From positions 186,001-250,000 of the forward strand of contig NZ_QGNA01000001.1 in NCBI RefSeq assembly GCF_003173615.1: 64,000 nt of DNA, written 5' to 3'. The notes beneath the pieces are model-generated. The model searched no databases. It was not told the DNA's origin and saw only the letters and a program-made list of their open reading frames with translations. The position numbers were made by a program, and so were the translations under genes. The DNA is from Falsiroseomonas bella. GTDB taxonomy: Bacteria; Pseudomonadota; Alphaproteobacteria; Acetobacterales; Acetobacteraceae. Below are positions 1 through 7,839 of this stretch, in pieces; the first letter of the stretch is position 1; each line of letters opens with the position of its first letter.

Positions 1-623
1 GCGGCCGCCTCCAGCGCCGCGGGATCGGGCAGCGGCACGGCGGGCGGCGCGGCGGGCTCGCGCACCATGGCGGCGTCGGCCGCGGCGGCCAGCGTGTCGC
101 GCGGCAGCGTGGCGTAGACGGGCCCGCGCGGCGATGCCATGGCGATGGACAGCGCGCGCGTGACGAGGTCCGCGGCCTGCTCCGGCTGGCGCAGCTCGCC
201 ATCCCACTTCACCGCCTCCCGCACCATGGAGGCCTGGTCGAACATCTCCTGCGCCCAGTGGATGTTGCGCGTGCGCGCGCCGTGCCGGCCCTTCTCGGCA
301 TAGGGCGTGCGGCCGGCCAGCACGAAGACCGGCACGTGGTCGCGGTTGGCGTTGAGCAGCCCGTTCACCGTGTTCGCCGTGCCGACATTCACATGCACCA
401 TCACCGCCTGGGGCTTGCCGGTGATCATCGTCACGCCATGCGCCATCGCGACGGCGGCGTTCTCATGCGGCACGGTCATGGGCCGGGGCAGGCGGTGGTT
501 GCTGCCCTCGAGCGCGGCATAGGCCTCGACGATCGGCGGGAAGTCGGTGCCGCCATTGGCGAAGAAATACTCGACCCCGCTGGCGCCGAGCTGGCGGAGG
601 AAGATCTCGGCCGCGGAGGGCAT
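1..623 (-). CDS. Thiamine-pyrophosphate-dependent enzyme, N-terminal part (cut by left edge)
   Basis: The 207 codons present read as the N-terminal PYR domain of an acetolactate-synthase-like TPP enzyme. The motif VPHENAAVAMAHG carries the conserved catalytic glutamate (Glu54) that activates the cofactor, and a VNVGTANTVNGLLNANRD stretch follows, as in this superfamily. The C-terminal TPP-binding half lies outside the window, so substrate cannot be assigned. The ATG at 623-621 overlaps by one base the TGA of the upstream TctC gene, so the two are probably translated together. It does not look like canonical phosphonopyruvate decarboxylase at the N-terminus. A decarboxylase or ligase acting on a small 2-oxo acid is the most that can be inferred. 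Confidence 0.8.
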   Translation of the reverse strand, partial: MPSAAEIFLRQLGASGVEYFFANGGTDFPPIVEAYAALEGSNHRLPRPMTVPHENAAVAMAHGVTMITGKPQAVMVHVNVGTANTVNGLLNANRDHVPVFVLAGRTPYAEKGRHGARTRNIHWAQEMFDQASMVREAVKWDGELRQPEQAADLVTRALSIAMASPRGPVYATLPRDTLAAAADAAMVREPAAPPAVPLPDPAALEAA

Positions 624-1609
624 CAATTCACCGTCGCGCCGGACAGGGCGATGGCGTCGCGCATCACCGGTGTCATCGCGCGCATCGCCTCCGCCATGGC
701 CTGCGGCGTGCTGCAGACGGGATCGGTGCCGAGGCGCAGCAGCGCGGTGCGCACGCCGTCATCGGCGCAGGCGCGCGCCATGATGGCGCCGATGCGCTCG
801 CGGATCTCGGCCGGCACGCCGGCCGGCGCGGCGAGGCCGTTCCAGGTGCCGATCTGGAATCCGGGATAGCCCTGCTCAGCCACGGTCGGCACGTCGGGCA
901 GCAGCGCGCTGCGCTGCGCGCCCGTCACCGCGATGGTGCGCAGCGTGCCGGCCTCGCGCGCCGGCATCATCTCCACGGCGTTGCCGAGATACACATGGAT
1001 GCGCCCGCCCATCACGTCCTGCATCGCCAGCGGGCCGCTGCGATAGGGCACATGCTCCATCCGCAGGTCCATGCGCTTCAGCAGATAGGCCATGCCGAGA
1101 TGGCTGAGCCCGCCGGTGCCGCCGGAGGCGTAGTCGAGCTGTCCCGGCCGCGCCGCGACGTAGTCGCGGAACTCCGCCAGCGTCTTCGGACCAAGGCTGG
1201 TCGAGACGCCGAGCACCAGCGAATTGCCGGCGATGATGGAGATCGGCGCGAAGTCCTGCTGCGGATCGAAGGGCAGGCGCTGCATCAGCGGCAGCACCAC
1301 CACATGCGAGGCGCTGGCATGCAGCAGGGTGTAGCCGTCGGCCGGGCTGCGCAGCGCCGCCTCCATCCCGATGGCGCCGCCGCCGCCCGGGCGGTTCTCC
1401 ACCACGACCGGCTGGCCGATGTGGCGGGAGAGCCATTCGGCGCCGATGCGTCCGATGCCGTCGCTGACGCCGCCGGGGCCGAAGGGGATGATCAGCCGGA
1501 TCGGCCGGTCGGGCCAGGAGCCTTGCGCCCGGGCGTGGCCCGTGCCGAAGGCGGCGAGCAGGGCGAGGCAGGCCGGGGCGAGCAGGCGCCCCAGGACGCG
1601 GCTGAGCAT
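623..1609 (-). CDS. Tripartite tricarboxylate transporter receptor, TctC/Bug family
   Basis: This 328-residue protein starts with a cleavable signal peptide (hydrophobic stretch ending near HARAQG) and continues with the Bug signature RPIRLIIPFGPGG, the VENRPGGGGAIG loop and the PADGYTLL motif that shape the carboxylate-binding cleft. Family members bind small carboxylates in the periplasm and hand them to TctAB permeases. No TctA or TctB gene is nearby, so it is an orphan receptor. It is upstream of, and overlaps by one base, the TPP enzyme, which hints that the ligand feeds that enzyme (inference). The ATG at 1609 is chosen because it begins the signal peptide; the open frame continues upstream without meaning. 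Confidence 0.9.
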   Translation of the reverse strand: MLSRVLGRLLAPACLALLAAFGTGHARAQGSWPDRPIRLIIPFGPGGVSDGIGRIGAEWLSRHIGQPVVVENRPGGGGAIGMEAALRSPADGYTLLHASASHVVVLPLMQRLPFDPQQDFAPISIIAGNSLVLGVSTSLGPKTLAEFRDYVAARPGQLDYASGGTGGLSHLGMAYLLKRMDLRMEHVPYRSGPLAMQDVMGGRIHVYLGNAVEMMPAREAGTLRTIAVTGAQRSALLPDVPTVAEQGYPGFQIGTWNGLAAPAGVPAEIRERIGAIMARACADDGVRTALLRLGTDPVCSTPQAMAEAMRAMTPVMRDAIALSGATVN

Positions 1610-1732
1610 GTGGTGCTTCTCCCGTGGCGATTCCGGAAGCTTGCGGCGCGGCGCGACCCTGCGCAAGCATCGCGTGCCGCTTGAAGCGCCGTTCCGCCAT
1701 GGCAGGATGGCGCCGGCACCGGAGGCAGGGCG

Positions 1733-2872
1733 ATGGACGAGGACAGCGCGCGGATCGAGGACGAGCCGCTGATGCTCACCCCCGGCCCGGCGACGCTCTC
1801 GATGCGCGTGAAGCGGGCGATGCTGCACGACTACGCCTCCGGCGAGCAGAAGATGCTGGAGACCATCGCCTTCTGCCGGAAATACCTGCTCGATCTCTGC
1901 AACGGGCATGGCAGCCACACGGCGATCCCGCTGGTCGGCAGCGGCACATCCGGCACCGAGGCGACGATCGGCAGCTTCGTGCCGGAGAACGGCAAGCTGC
2001 TGATCCACACCAACGGCGTCTATGGCGACCGGCTGGTGGAGGTCGCGCGCAAGATCCGCACGCCGCATGCGAGCTTCCGGACCGCGCCCTACACGCCGCC
2101 GACACCGCAGCAATTCGAGGACGCGCTGGCCGCCGACCCCGCCATCACGCATGTGATGGTGGTGCATTGCGAGACCTCGACGGGCATCCTCAACCCGATC
2201 GAGGCGATCGCGGAGGTCTGCAAGCGCCGCGGCAAGGGGCTGCTGATCGACGCCGTCGCCAGCTACGGCGCCTTCATGCTGGATGCGAAGAAACTCGCCT
2301 TCGACGCGGCGGTGTGCAGCGCGAACAAGGGGCTGCAGGCGCCGCCCGGCCTCGCCTGGGTCGTCGCCAAGAAATCCGCGCTGGAGGAGGCAAAGGGCAA
2401 CGCGCACAGCCTGACGCTCGATCTCTGGGACCAGAACCAGCACCTGGAGCGCACGGGCATGTTCCGCTTCACGCCGGCGACGCATCTGCTGCTCGGCATG
2501 GCGGAGGCGCTGCGCGAGCACCAGGACGAGGGCGGTCTGGAGGCGCGGCAGGCGCGCTTCCGCCGCAGCTGGCGGCGCCTGGTGGACGGCATGCGGCAGA
2601 TGGGTTTTCGCACGCTGCTGGAGGACTCCGTCGCCTCGCCGATCGTCGCGACCTTCCACGACCCGCCGGACCCGAACTACTCGTTCAAGGCGCTGTACGA
2701 CGGCATGAAGCGGCGCGGCTTCGTGATCTTCCCGGGGCGGCTCGCGGCGGCGAACACCTTCCGCATCGCCTGCATCGGCATCGTCACGGAACACGACATC
2801 GGCCGCGCGCTGGATGCGCTGGCGGATACGCTGCGGGCGATGGGGGTGCGGCAGATGGGCAGGCCGGATTAG
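1733..2872 (+). CDS. Class V aminotransferase, 2-aminoethylphosphonate--pyruvate transaminase-like
   Basis: A 379-residue fold-type I PLP enzyme. The LTPGPATLS start, the GSGTSGTEATIGS phosphate-cup motif, the VHCETSTGILNP stretch and CSANKGLQAPPG, whose Lys199 should form the internal aldimine, match the PhnW/AGAT-type class V group. PhnW moves the amino group of 2-aminoethylphosphonate to pyruvate, giving phosphonoacetaldehyde and alanine. The Cys of the usual SSNKC motif is Gly here, so alanine-glyoxylate or another amino donor is possible. No phosphonatase or phosphonoacetaldehyde dehydrogenase is visible. A GGAGG-like site precedes the ATG. It is divergent from the TctC/TPP pair, with 123 bases between. 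Confidence 0.7.
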   Translation: MDEDSARIEDEPLMLTPGPATLSMRVKRAMLHDYASGEQKMLETIAFCRKYLLDLCNGHGSHTAIPLVGSGTSGTEATIGSFVPENGKLLIHTNGVYGDRLVEVARKIRTPHASFRTAPYTPPTPQQFEDALAADPAITHVMVVHCETSTGILNPIEAIAEVCKRRGKGLLIDAVASYGAFMLDAKKLAFDAAVCSANKGLQAPPGLAWVVAKKSALEEAKGNAHSLTLDLWDQNQHLERTGMFRFTPATHLLLGMAEALREHQDEGGLEARQARFRRSWRRLVDGMRQMGFRTLLEDSVASPIVATFHDPPDPNYSFKALYDGMKRRGFVIFPGRLAAANTFRIACIGIVTEHDIGRALDALADTLRAMGVRQMGRPD

Positions 2873-2900
2873 CCGCGAAAGCGTCTGGCGCTTTGACAAG

Positions 2901-2922
2901 TGACGGATTATGTAAACTGTCA
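2901..2922. promoter_or_regulatory. Probable TetR operator ahead of the tetR gene
   Basis: A 22-bp imperfect palindrome with TGAC at 2901-2904 and GTCA at 2919-2922 ends on the first base of the tetR ATG. A TTGACA (-35-like) lies just upstream at 2893-2898. The same outer half-sites with identical spacing recur before the efflux genes (3555-3576), which suggests that both are bound by the same regulator. Confidence 0.45.
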
Positions 2923-3557
2923 TGAGCGCCAGCACCGAAGCCCCCGCCCGCCGCGGCGCCCCCGCCGAGGAAACCAGGCGGCGGATCGAGGACACCGCCG
3001 AACGCCTGTTCAAGACGATGGGCTACCAGAAGACCGCGGTGGCCGACATCGCGCGCGAACTCGGCATGTCGCCGGCCAATGTCTATCGCTTCTTCCCCTC
3101 CAAATCCGCGATCAACGAGGCGATCGCGGCGCGGATGCTGAGCGGCCTGGAGGCCGAGATCTGGGACATCGCCCGCGGACCCGGCCCGGCCGGGGAGCGC
3201 CTGCCGGCCCTGGTCCACACCCTGCACCGCCGGCATCTCGGCCTGTTCTTCTCGGAACGCCGCCTGCACGACATGGTCACCGCCGCCATGGCCGAGCACT
3301 GGGGCGTGGTGGAGCGCTTCATCCATTCCTGCACCACGGCGATCCGCCATGTGCTGATGGACGGGATCGCGGCCGGGGAATTCGCCCCCTGCGACGCGGA
3401 GGCGACGGCCAAGGCGATCAAGCAGGCCGGCATCGCCTTCATCCACCCGGTGCTGATCGCCGAATGCATGGGCCTGGGCACGCCGGAGGAGGAGATGGCG
3501 GCCGACCTGGACCGGCTGCTGGCGCTGGTCGTCCGGGGGCTGAGGAAAGCGAACTGA
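2922..3557 (+). CDS. TetR/AcrR-family transcriptional regulator
   Basis: This 211-residue protein has an N-terminal TetR helix-turn-helix at about residues 20-65 (TRRRIEDTAERLF, then VADIARELGMSPANVYRFF, then a PSK loop), followed by an all-helical ligand-binding half. Family members are usually repressors released by a small molecule. It lies directly upstream of an RND adaptor and pump on the same strand, the usual setting for a local efflux repressor. Palindromes of matching geometry lie over its own start and over its stop codon, where the efflux promoter would be, so autoregulation plus control of efflux is likely (inference). Confidence 0.9.
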   Translation: MSASTEAPARRGAPAEETRRRIEDTAERLFKTMGYQKTAVADIARELGMSPANVYRFFPSKSAINEAIAARMLSGLEAEIWDIARGPGPAGERLPALVHTLHRRHLGLFFSERRLHDMVTAAMAEHWGVVERFIHSCTTAIRHVLMDGIAAGEFAPCDAEATAKAIKQAGIAFIHPVLIAECMGLGTPEEEMAADLDRLLALVVRGLRKAN

Positions 3558-3591
3558 CGATTATTGACTTTCGTCAGTTGATGGTCATTAT
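3552..3591 (+). promoter_or_regulatory. Efflux-operon promoter with overlapping palindromic operator
   Basis: Perfect 9-bp arms AACTGACGA (3552-3560) and TCGTCAGTT (3571-3579) are separated by 10 bases and include the tetR stop codon. A TTGACT at 3564-3569 sits inside the palindrome, with CATTAT at 3586-3591 sixteen bases on, giving a plausible sigma-70 promoter for the adaptor gene at 3619. Binding of TetR here would block the -35. No U-tract follows, which argues against a simple terminator. Confidence 0.5.
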
Positions 3592-3618
3592 GGGCAGGCC
3601 AACCGCACGAGGCCTGCC

Positions 3619-4707
3619 ATGCGACGTGCCGCCGCCGCCCTTCTGATCCTGCCCCTGCTCGCCGCCTGCCGCGCCGAGCCCCCCGCCGCCCAGGCCAGCG
3701 CCCCTCCCCCGCCGCGCCCGGTCCAGGTCGCCGAGGTCGTCCTCGCCCCGGCCGAAAGCCGCGTCGCCTATACCGGGACGGTCCGGGCCAGGCGGGAGGT
3801 GGAGGTCGGCTTCCGCACCGGCGGGCGCATCGCGGCGCGGCTGGTCGAGGTCGGGCAGGTCGTGGCGGAGGGCCAGGAGCTCGCCCGGATCGATCCCGCC
3901 GACCTCGCGCTGGCGCTGCGCAGCGCCGATGCCGACCTCGCCGCGGCCGAGGCGCAGTCACGCCAGGCGGCCAACGATGCCGCACGCTCGCGCGCGCTGC
4001 TGCGCGCCGGCCATGTCGCCGCCGCCTTCGACGACCAGCGCCAAGCCGCCGCCAGCGCCGCGGCGGAGCGCGTCGCCTCCGCCCAGGCCGCGCTGGAACT
4101 CGCGCGCAACCGGCTTTCCTACGCCACGCTGCGCGCGCCTTCCGCCGGTGTCGTCACGGCGCTGCTGGCCGAGGCCGGGCAGGTGGTGCCGGAAGGCGAT
4201 GCGGTGCTGCGCCTAGCCGATCCGTCGGAGCGCGAGCTGGTGGTGCGCGTGCCGGAATCCGCGCTGCCGGAGCTGCGCGAAGCCGCCGCCGAGGCGCGCT
4301 TCTGGGCCCGCCCCGATGCGCCGCTCGCCACCGCCCTGCGCGAACTGGCGCCGCAGGCCGATGGCGCGCTGCGCACCTATGCCGCGCGCTTCTCGCTGCC
4401 CGATGCGCCGGACTGGGTCGCGCTCGGCATGACGGGCACGGTGCGCCTTGCGCGCGATGCCGGCATGGTCGCGACGCTGCCGCTCGGCGCGCTGCACGAT
4501 CGCGGCCAGGGGCCGATGGTCTGGCGCGTCGCGGGCGAGCGGATCGAGGCCGTGCCGGTGCGCGTCACCGCGCTCGGCGAGGCGATCGTGCAGGTCGCGG
4601 GTGCGCTGCAGCCGGGCGAGAAGGTGGTCGCGCTCGGCCCGCAGCTGCTCGATCCCGAAAGCCGCGTGCGGGTGGTCTCCACCCGCCTCGCCGCGACGCT
4701 GCGGTGA
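3619..4707 (+). CDS. RND efflux periplasmic adaptor (membrane fusion protein), lipoprotein
   Basis: A 362-residue HlyD/AcrA-type adaptor. Residues 1-17 form a lipoprotein signal with lipobox LAAC (Cys17), so the protein is tethered to the inner membrane. The VAYTGTVRARREVEVGFRTGG segment begins the barrel-sandwich (lipoyl-like) domain; residues about 95-165 form the Ala-rich helical hairpin; LRAPSAGVVTALLAEAGQVV closes the lipoyl half; beta-barrel and membrane-proximal domains follow. It bridges the RND pump to an outer-membrane channel, none of which is encoded here. Its stop overlaps the possible GTG start of the pump gene. Confidence 0.92.
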   Translation: MRRAAAALLILPLLAACRAEPPAAQASAPPPPRPVQVAEVVLAPAESRVAYTGTVRARREVEVGFRTGGRIAARLVEVGQVVAEGQELARIDPADLALALRSADADLAAAEAQSRQAANDAARSRALLRAGHVAAAFDDQRQAAASAAAERVASAQAALELARNRLSYATLRAPSAGVVTALLAEAGQVVPEGDAVLRLADPSERELVVRVPESALPELREAAAEARFWARPDAPLATALRELAPQADGALRTYAARFSLPDAPDWVALGMTGTVRLARDAGMVATLPLGALHDRGQGPMVWRVAGERIEAVPVRVTALGEAIVQVAGALQPGEKVVALGPQLLDPESRVRVVSTRLAATLR

Positions 4708-4712
4708 TCCCG

Positions 4713-7700
4713 ATGGAGCGCTTCAACCTCTCCGCCTGGGGCGTGCGCAACGGCGCGCTGACGCTCTTCGCGATGCTGCTGCTCGCCGCGCTCGGCTTCG
4801 GCGCCTGGCAGAAGCTCGGCCGCGCCGAGGATCCCTCCTTCACGCTGAAGGTCATGGTGGTCAGCGCCGCCTGGCCCGGCGCGACGGCGGAGGAGATGCA
4901 GGCGCAGGTGGCGGACCGCATCGAGAGCCGGCTGCAGGACCTGCCCTGGCTCGATCGCCTCGAGACCTATGTCCGCCCCGGCGTCGCCACCACCACCGTC
5001 GTGCTGCGCGACACCACGCCGCCGCGACAGGTGCAGGGGCTTTGGTACCAGGTGCGCAAGAAGGTCGGCGACATTTCTCCGACATTGCCCGCCGGGGTGC
5101 GTGGACCCTTCTTCAATGACGAGTACTCCGACGTCTATTCCGCGGTCTTTGCCCTCACGGGCGCCGACAATGCCGAGCTGGTGCGCCAGGCCGAGAAGAT
5201 CAGGCTGCGCCTGCTGCGCATCCCGGGCGTCGAGAAGGTCGCGATCCAGGGCGAGATAGAGCAGCGCATCTATGTGGAAGTGTCGCATGCGCGCCTCGCC
5301 ACGCTCGGCATCGCGCCGACCGCGATCCTGGAGGCGCTGGCGCGGCAGAACCCGGTGGCGCCGGCCGGCGTGGTGGAGACCGGCTCCACACGCGTGCATC
5401 TGCGCGTCGGCGGCGGGCTGGACGGCGTGAGCGCGATCCGCGCGGTGCCCGTCGCCGCGCCCGACGGCCGCACCATCCGCCTCGGCGAGATCGCGGAGGT
5501 GCGGCGCGGCCTGGCCGATCCGCCCTCGGCCGCGATCTTCCACGAAGGCCGGCCGGCCGTGCTGGTCTCGGTCGCGAAGCAGCGCGGCTTCGACGTGCTG
5601 GCGATGGGTGCGAGCCTGAACGCGGAGCTCGCCGCCATCCGCGCCGACCTGCCCGTTGGGCTGCAATTGCAGGCGATCTCGGACCAGCCGCACATCGTCG
5701 CCGAGAGCATCACGGAGTTCCTGCAGAAATTCGTGGCCGCCCTGGCGGTGGTGCTGGTGGTCTCGCTGCTCTCGCTCGGGCTGCGCGCCGGGCTGATCGT
5801 CGCGCTCTCCGTGCCGCTGACGCTCTCGGCCGTCTTCATGTTCATGCTGTGGTGGGGGATGGAGCTGGAGCGCGTCTCGCTCGGGGCGCTGATCCTCGCC
5901 CTCGGGCTACTGGTGGACGACGCGATCATCGCGATCGAGGCGATGGTGGTGAAGCTCGAGGAAGGCTGGGACCGCCTGCGCGCCGCCGCCTTCGCCTGGG
6001 GCAGCACGGCGGGGCCCATGCTGTCGGGCACGCTGGTGACGGTCGCGGGCTTCATTCCGGTGGGCTTCGCCAACTCCACTTCGGGCGAGTATGCCGGCGG
6101 CATCTTCTGGGTGGTCGGCGCGGCGCTGATCGCGTCCTGGCTCGTCGCGGTGTGGTTCACGCCCTGGCTCGGCGTGAAGCTGCTGCCCACGCCGAAGCGC
6201 GTCGTCCACCATGAGCACCTGTACAACGGCCGCGGGTATCGCGTGCTGCGCGCCGTGGTGTCCTGGTGCACCGACCATCGCGCCGTCGTGCTCGGTGCGA
6301 CGCTTCTGCTGCTCGCCGCCGGCTTCGTCGGCATGGGGCTGACGAAGAAGCAGTTCTTCCCGACCTCCGCGCGGCTCGAATTGCTGGTGGATGTGGACCT
6401 GCGCGCCGGCGCCGGCTTCGCCGCGACCCGCGGCGCGGTGGAACGCATCGCCGCGCAGGTCGCGGACGACCCGGACGCCGAGACCTACACCGCCTATGTC
6501 GGCGCCGGCGCGCCGCGCTTCTTCCTGGCGCTGAACCCCGACCTGCCGAACGAGGCCTTCGGCAAGCTGGTGATCCAGTCGCGCGACGTCCCCGCGCGGG
6601 AACGCCTGCGCGCGAAGCTGATCGCCTTCGCCGAATCGGGCGCGGTGCCGGAGGCGCGGGTGCGCGTCTCGCGGCTTGATTTCGGCCCGCCGGTCGGCTT
6701 CCCCGTGCAGTTCCGCGTGATGGGCGGCGATCCCGCGCAGCTGCGCGCGGTGGCGGACCAGGTGATGGCGGCGCTGCGCGCCACGCCGGGCACGCGCGAC
6801 GTGCAGCTCGCCTGGGGCGAGCGCGCGCCGGCGATGCGCCTGGTGTTGGACGAGGAGCGCGTCGCGCAGCTCGGCCTCTCGCCCGAGGCGGTGGCGCAAT
6901 CCGTGCAGGGCCTGCTCTCGGGCGCGACCGCGACGCGGCTGCGCGAAGGCGAGCGGCTGGTGGACGTGGTGCTGCGCGCGCCGGCCGCGGAGCGCGGCGC
7001 GCTGGCCTCGCTCGGCGACCTCAACATCGTCACCGCCGCGGGTCCGGTGCCGCTGGCGCAGATCGCACGGCTGGAGCCCACGATGGAGGAGCCGATCCTC
7101 TGGCGTCGCAACCGCGAGCCCTTCCTGACGGTGCGCGCCGAGATCGCGCCCGGCCTGCAGGCGCCCGACGTCACCGCCGCCGCGCTGCCGCGGCTGGCGG
7201 AGATCAAGGCCGCGCTGCCCGTCGGGATGCGCATCGAGACCGGCGGCGCGGCGGAGGAATCCGCCAAGGCCAATGCCAGCCTCTTCGCGCTGTTCCCGGC
7301 CATGGTCGCGGCGATGCTGCTGATCCTGATGGTCCAGCTGCGGCATTTCGGCCGCGTGGCGCTGGTGGTGGCGACCGGGCCGCTCGGCATCCCGGGTGCG
7401 GCCGCCGCGCTGCTGATCGCGGGCATGCCCTTCGGCTTCGTCGCGCTGCTCGGCGTGATCGCGCTGGCCGGGATGATCATGCGCAACACGTTGATCCTGG
7501 TGGACCAGGTACGCCAGGACACGGAAGCGGGGATGGAGCTGCGCGAGGCGATCATCGAGAGCACGGTGCGCCGCGCGCGCCCGGTGATCCTGACGGCGCT
7601 CGCCGCGATCTTCGCCTTCGTGCCGCTGACGCTCTCGGTGTTCTGGGGGCCGATGGCGGTGGCGATGATCGGCGGGCTTGCCATTGCGACGGTCGCAACG

Positions 7701-7808
7701 CTGCTGGTCGTGCCGGCGCTGCATGCGCTGGCCCTGCGCCGCCGCCCGGCGCCGCCACCCGTCGCCCTGCGCGTCGCCGCGCCCGCGCCGGCCGACCAGC
7801 CGGCGTGA
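4713..7808 (+). CDS. RND-family efflux pump, inner-membrane permease
   Basis: About 1031 residues, the usual RND length, with the repeated layout of one TM, a large periplasmic loop and six TMs, twice. TM1 begins near residue 13, LGRAEDPSF and WPGATAEEMQAQV start the first porter region, and LGLLVDDAIIAIEAM matches the TM4 region with conserved acidic residues of the proton relay. The protein exports hydrophobic compounds or solvents from the periplasm or membrane using the proton gradient. The ATG at 4713 is preferred because it begins the conserved MERFNLSAW start; a GTG at 4704, overlapping the adaptor stop, is possible. Substrate is unknown. Confidence 0.93.
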   Translation: MERFNLSAWGVRNGALTLFAMLLLAALGFGAWQKLGRAEDPSFTLKVMVVSAAWPGATAEEMQAQVADRIESRLQDLPWLDRLETYVRPGVATTTVVLRDTTPPRQVQGLWYQVRKKVGDISPTLPAGVRGPFFNDEYSDVYSAVFALTGADNAELVRQAEKIRLRLLRIPGVEKVAIQGEIEQRIYVEVSHARLATLGIAPTAILEALARQNPVAPAGVVETGSTRVHLRVGGGLDGVSAIRAVPVAAPDGRTIRLGEIAEVRRGLADPPSAAIFHEGRPAVLVSVAKQRGFDVLAMGASLNAELAAIRADLPVGLQLQAISDQPHIVAESITEFLQKFVAALAVVLVVSLLSLGLRAGLIVALSVPLTLSAVFMFMLWWGMELERVSLGALILALGLLVDDAIIAIEAMVVKLEEGWDRLRAAAFAWGSTAGPMLSGTLVTVAGFIPVGFANSTSGEYAGGIFWVVGAALIASWLVAVWFTPWLGVKLLPTPKRVVHHEHLYNGRGYRVLRAVVSWCTDHRAVVLGATLLLLAAGFVGMGLTKKQFFPTSARLELLVDVDLRAGAGFAATRGAVERIAAQVADDPDAETYTAYVGAGAPRFFLALNPDLPNEAFGKLVIQSRDVPARERLRAKLIAFAESGAVPEARVRVSRLDFGPPVGFPVQFRVMGGDPAQLRAVADQVMAALRATPGTRDVQLAWGERAPAMRLVLDEERVAQLGLSPEAVAQSVQGLLSGATATRLREGERLVDVVLRAPAAERGALASLGDLNIVTAAGPVPLAQIARLEPTMEEPILWRRNREPFLTVRAEIAPGLQAPDVTAAALPRLAEIKAALPVGMRIETGGAAEESAKANASLFALFPAMVAAMLLILMVQLRHFGRVALVVATGPLGIPGAAAALLIAGMPFGFVALLGVIALAGMIMRNTLILVDQVRQDTEAGMELREAIIESTVRRARPVILTALAAIFAFVPLTLSVFWGPMAVAMIGGLAIATVATLLVVPALHALALRRRPAPPPVALRVAAPAPADQPA

Positions 7809-7839
7809 GGCGGCGGCCTTGGGTCATCGGGCCGCCTCA
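7806..7839. terminator. Stem-loop shared by two convergent genes
   Basis: Perfect 9-bp arms TGAGGCGGC (7806-7814) and GCCGCCTCA (7831-7839) include the stop codons of both the pump gene and the convergent kinase gene. There is no clear T-tract. It probably acts as a bidirectional terminator or 3'-end stabiliser. Confidence 0.5.

Noticed and set aside
1733-2872. Firm assignment as phnW
   Set aside because: The Cys of the usual SSNKC motif is Gly and no other phosphonate gene is present, so I left the symbol empty.
623-3013. Very long open frame on the minus strand through the whole tctC and aminotransferase region
   Set aside because: Only its last 329 codons encode the TctC protein; the rest mirrors the aminotransferase gene on the other strand and shows no signal or domain.
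5907-7724. 605-residue frame opposite the RND pump
   Set aside because: His/Arg/Gln-rich antisense shadow of a clearly coding pump gene.
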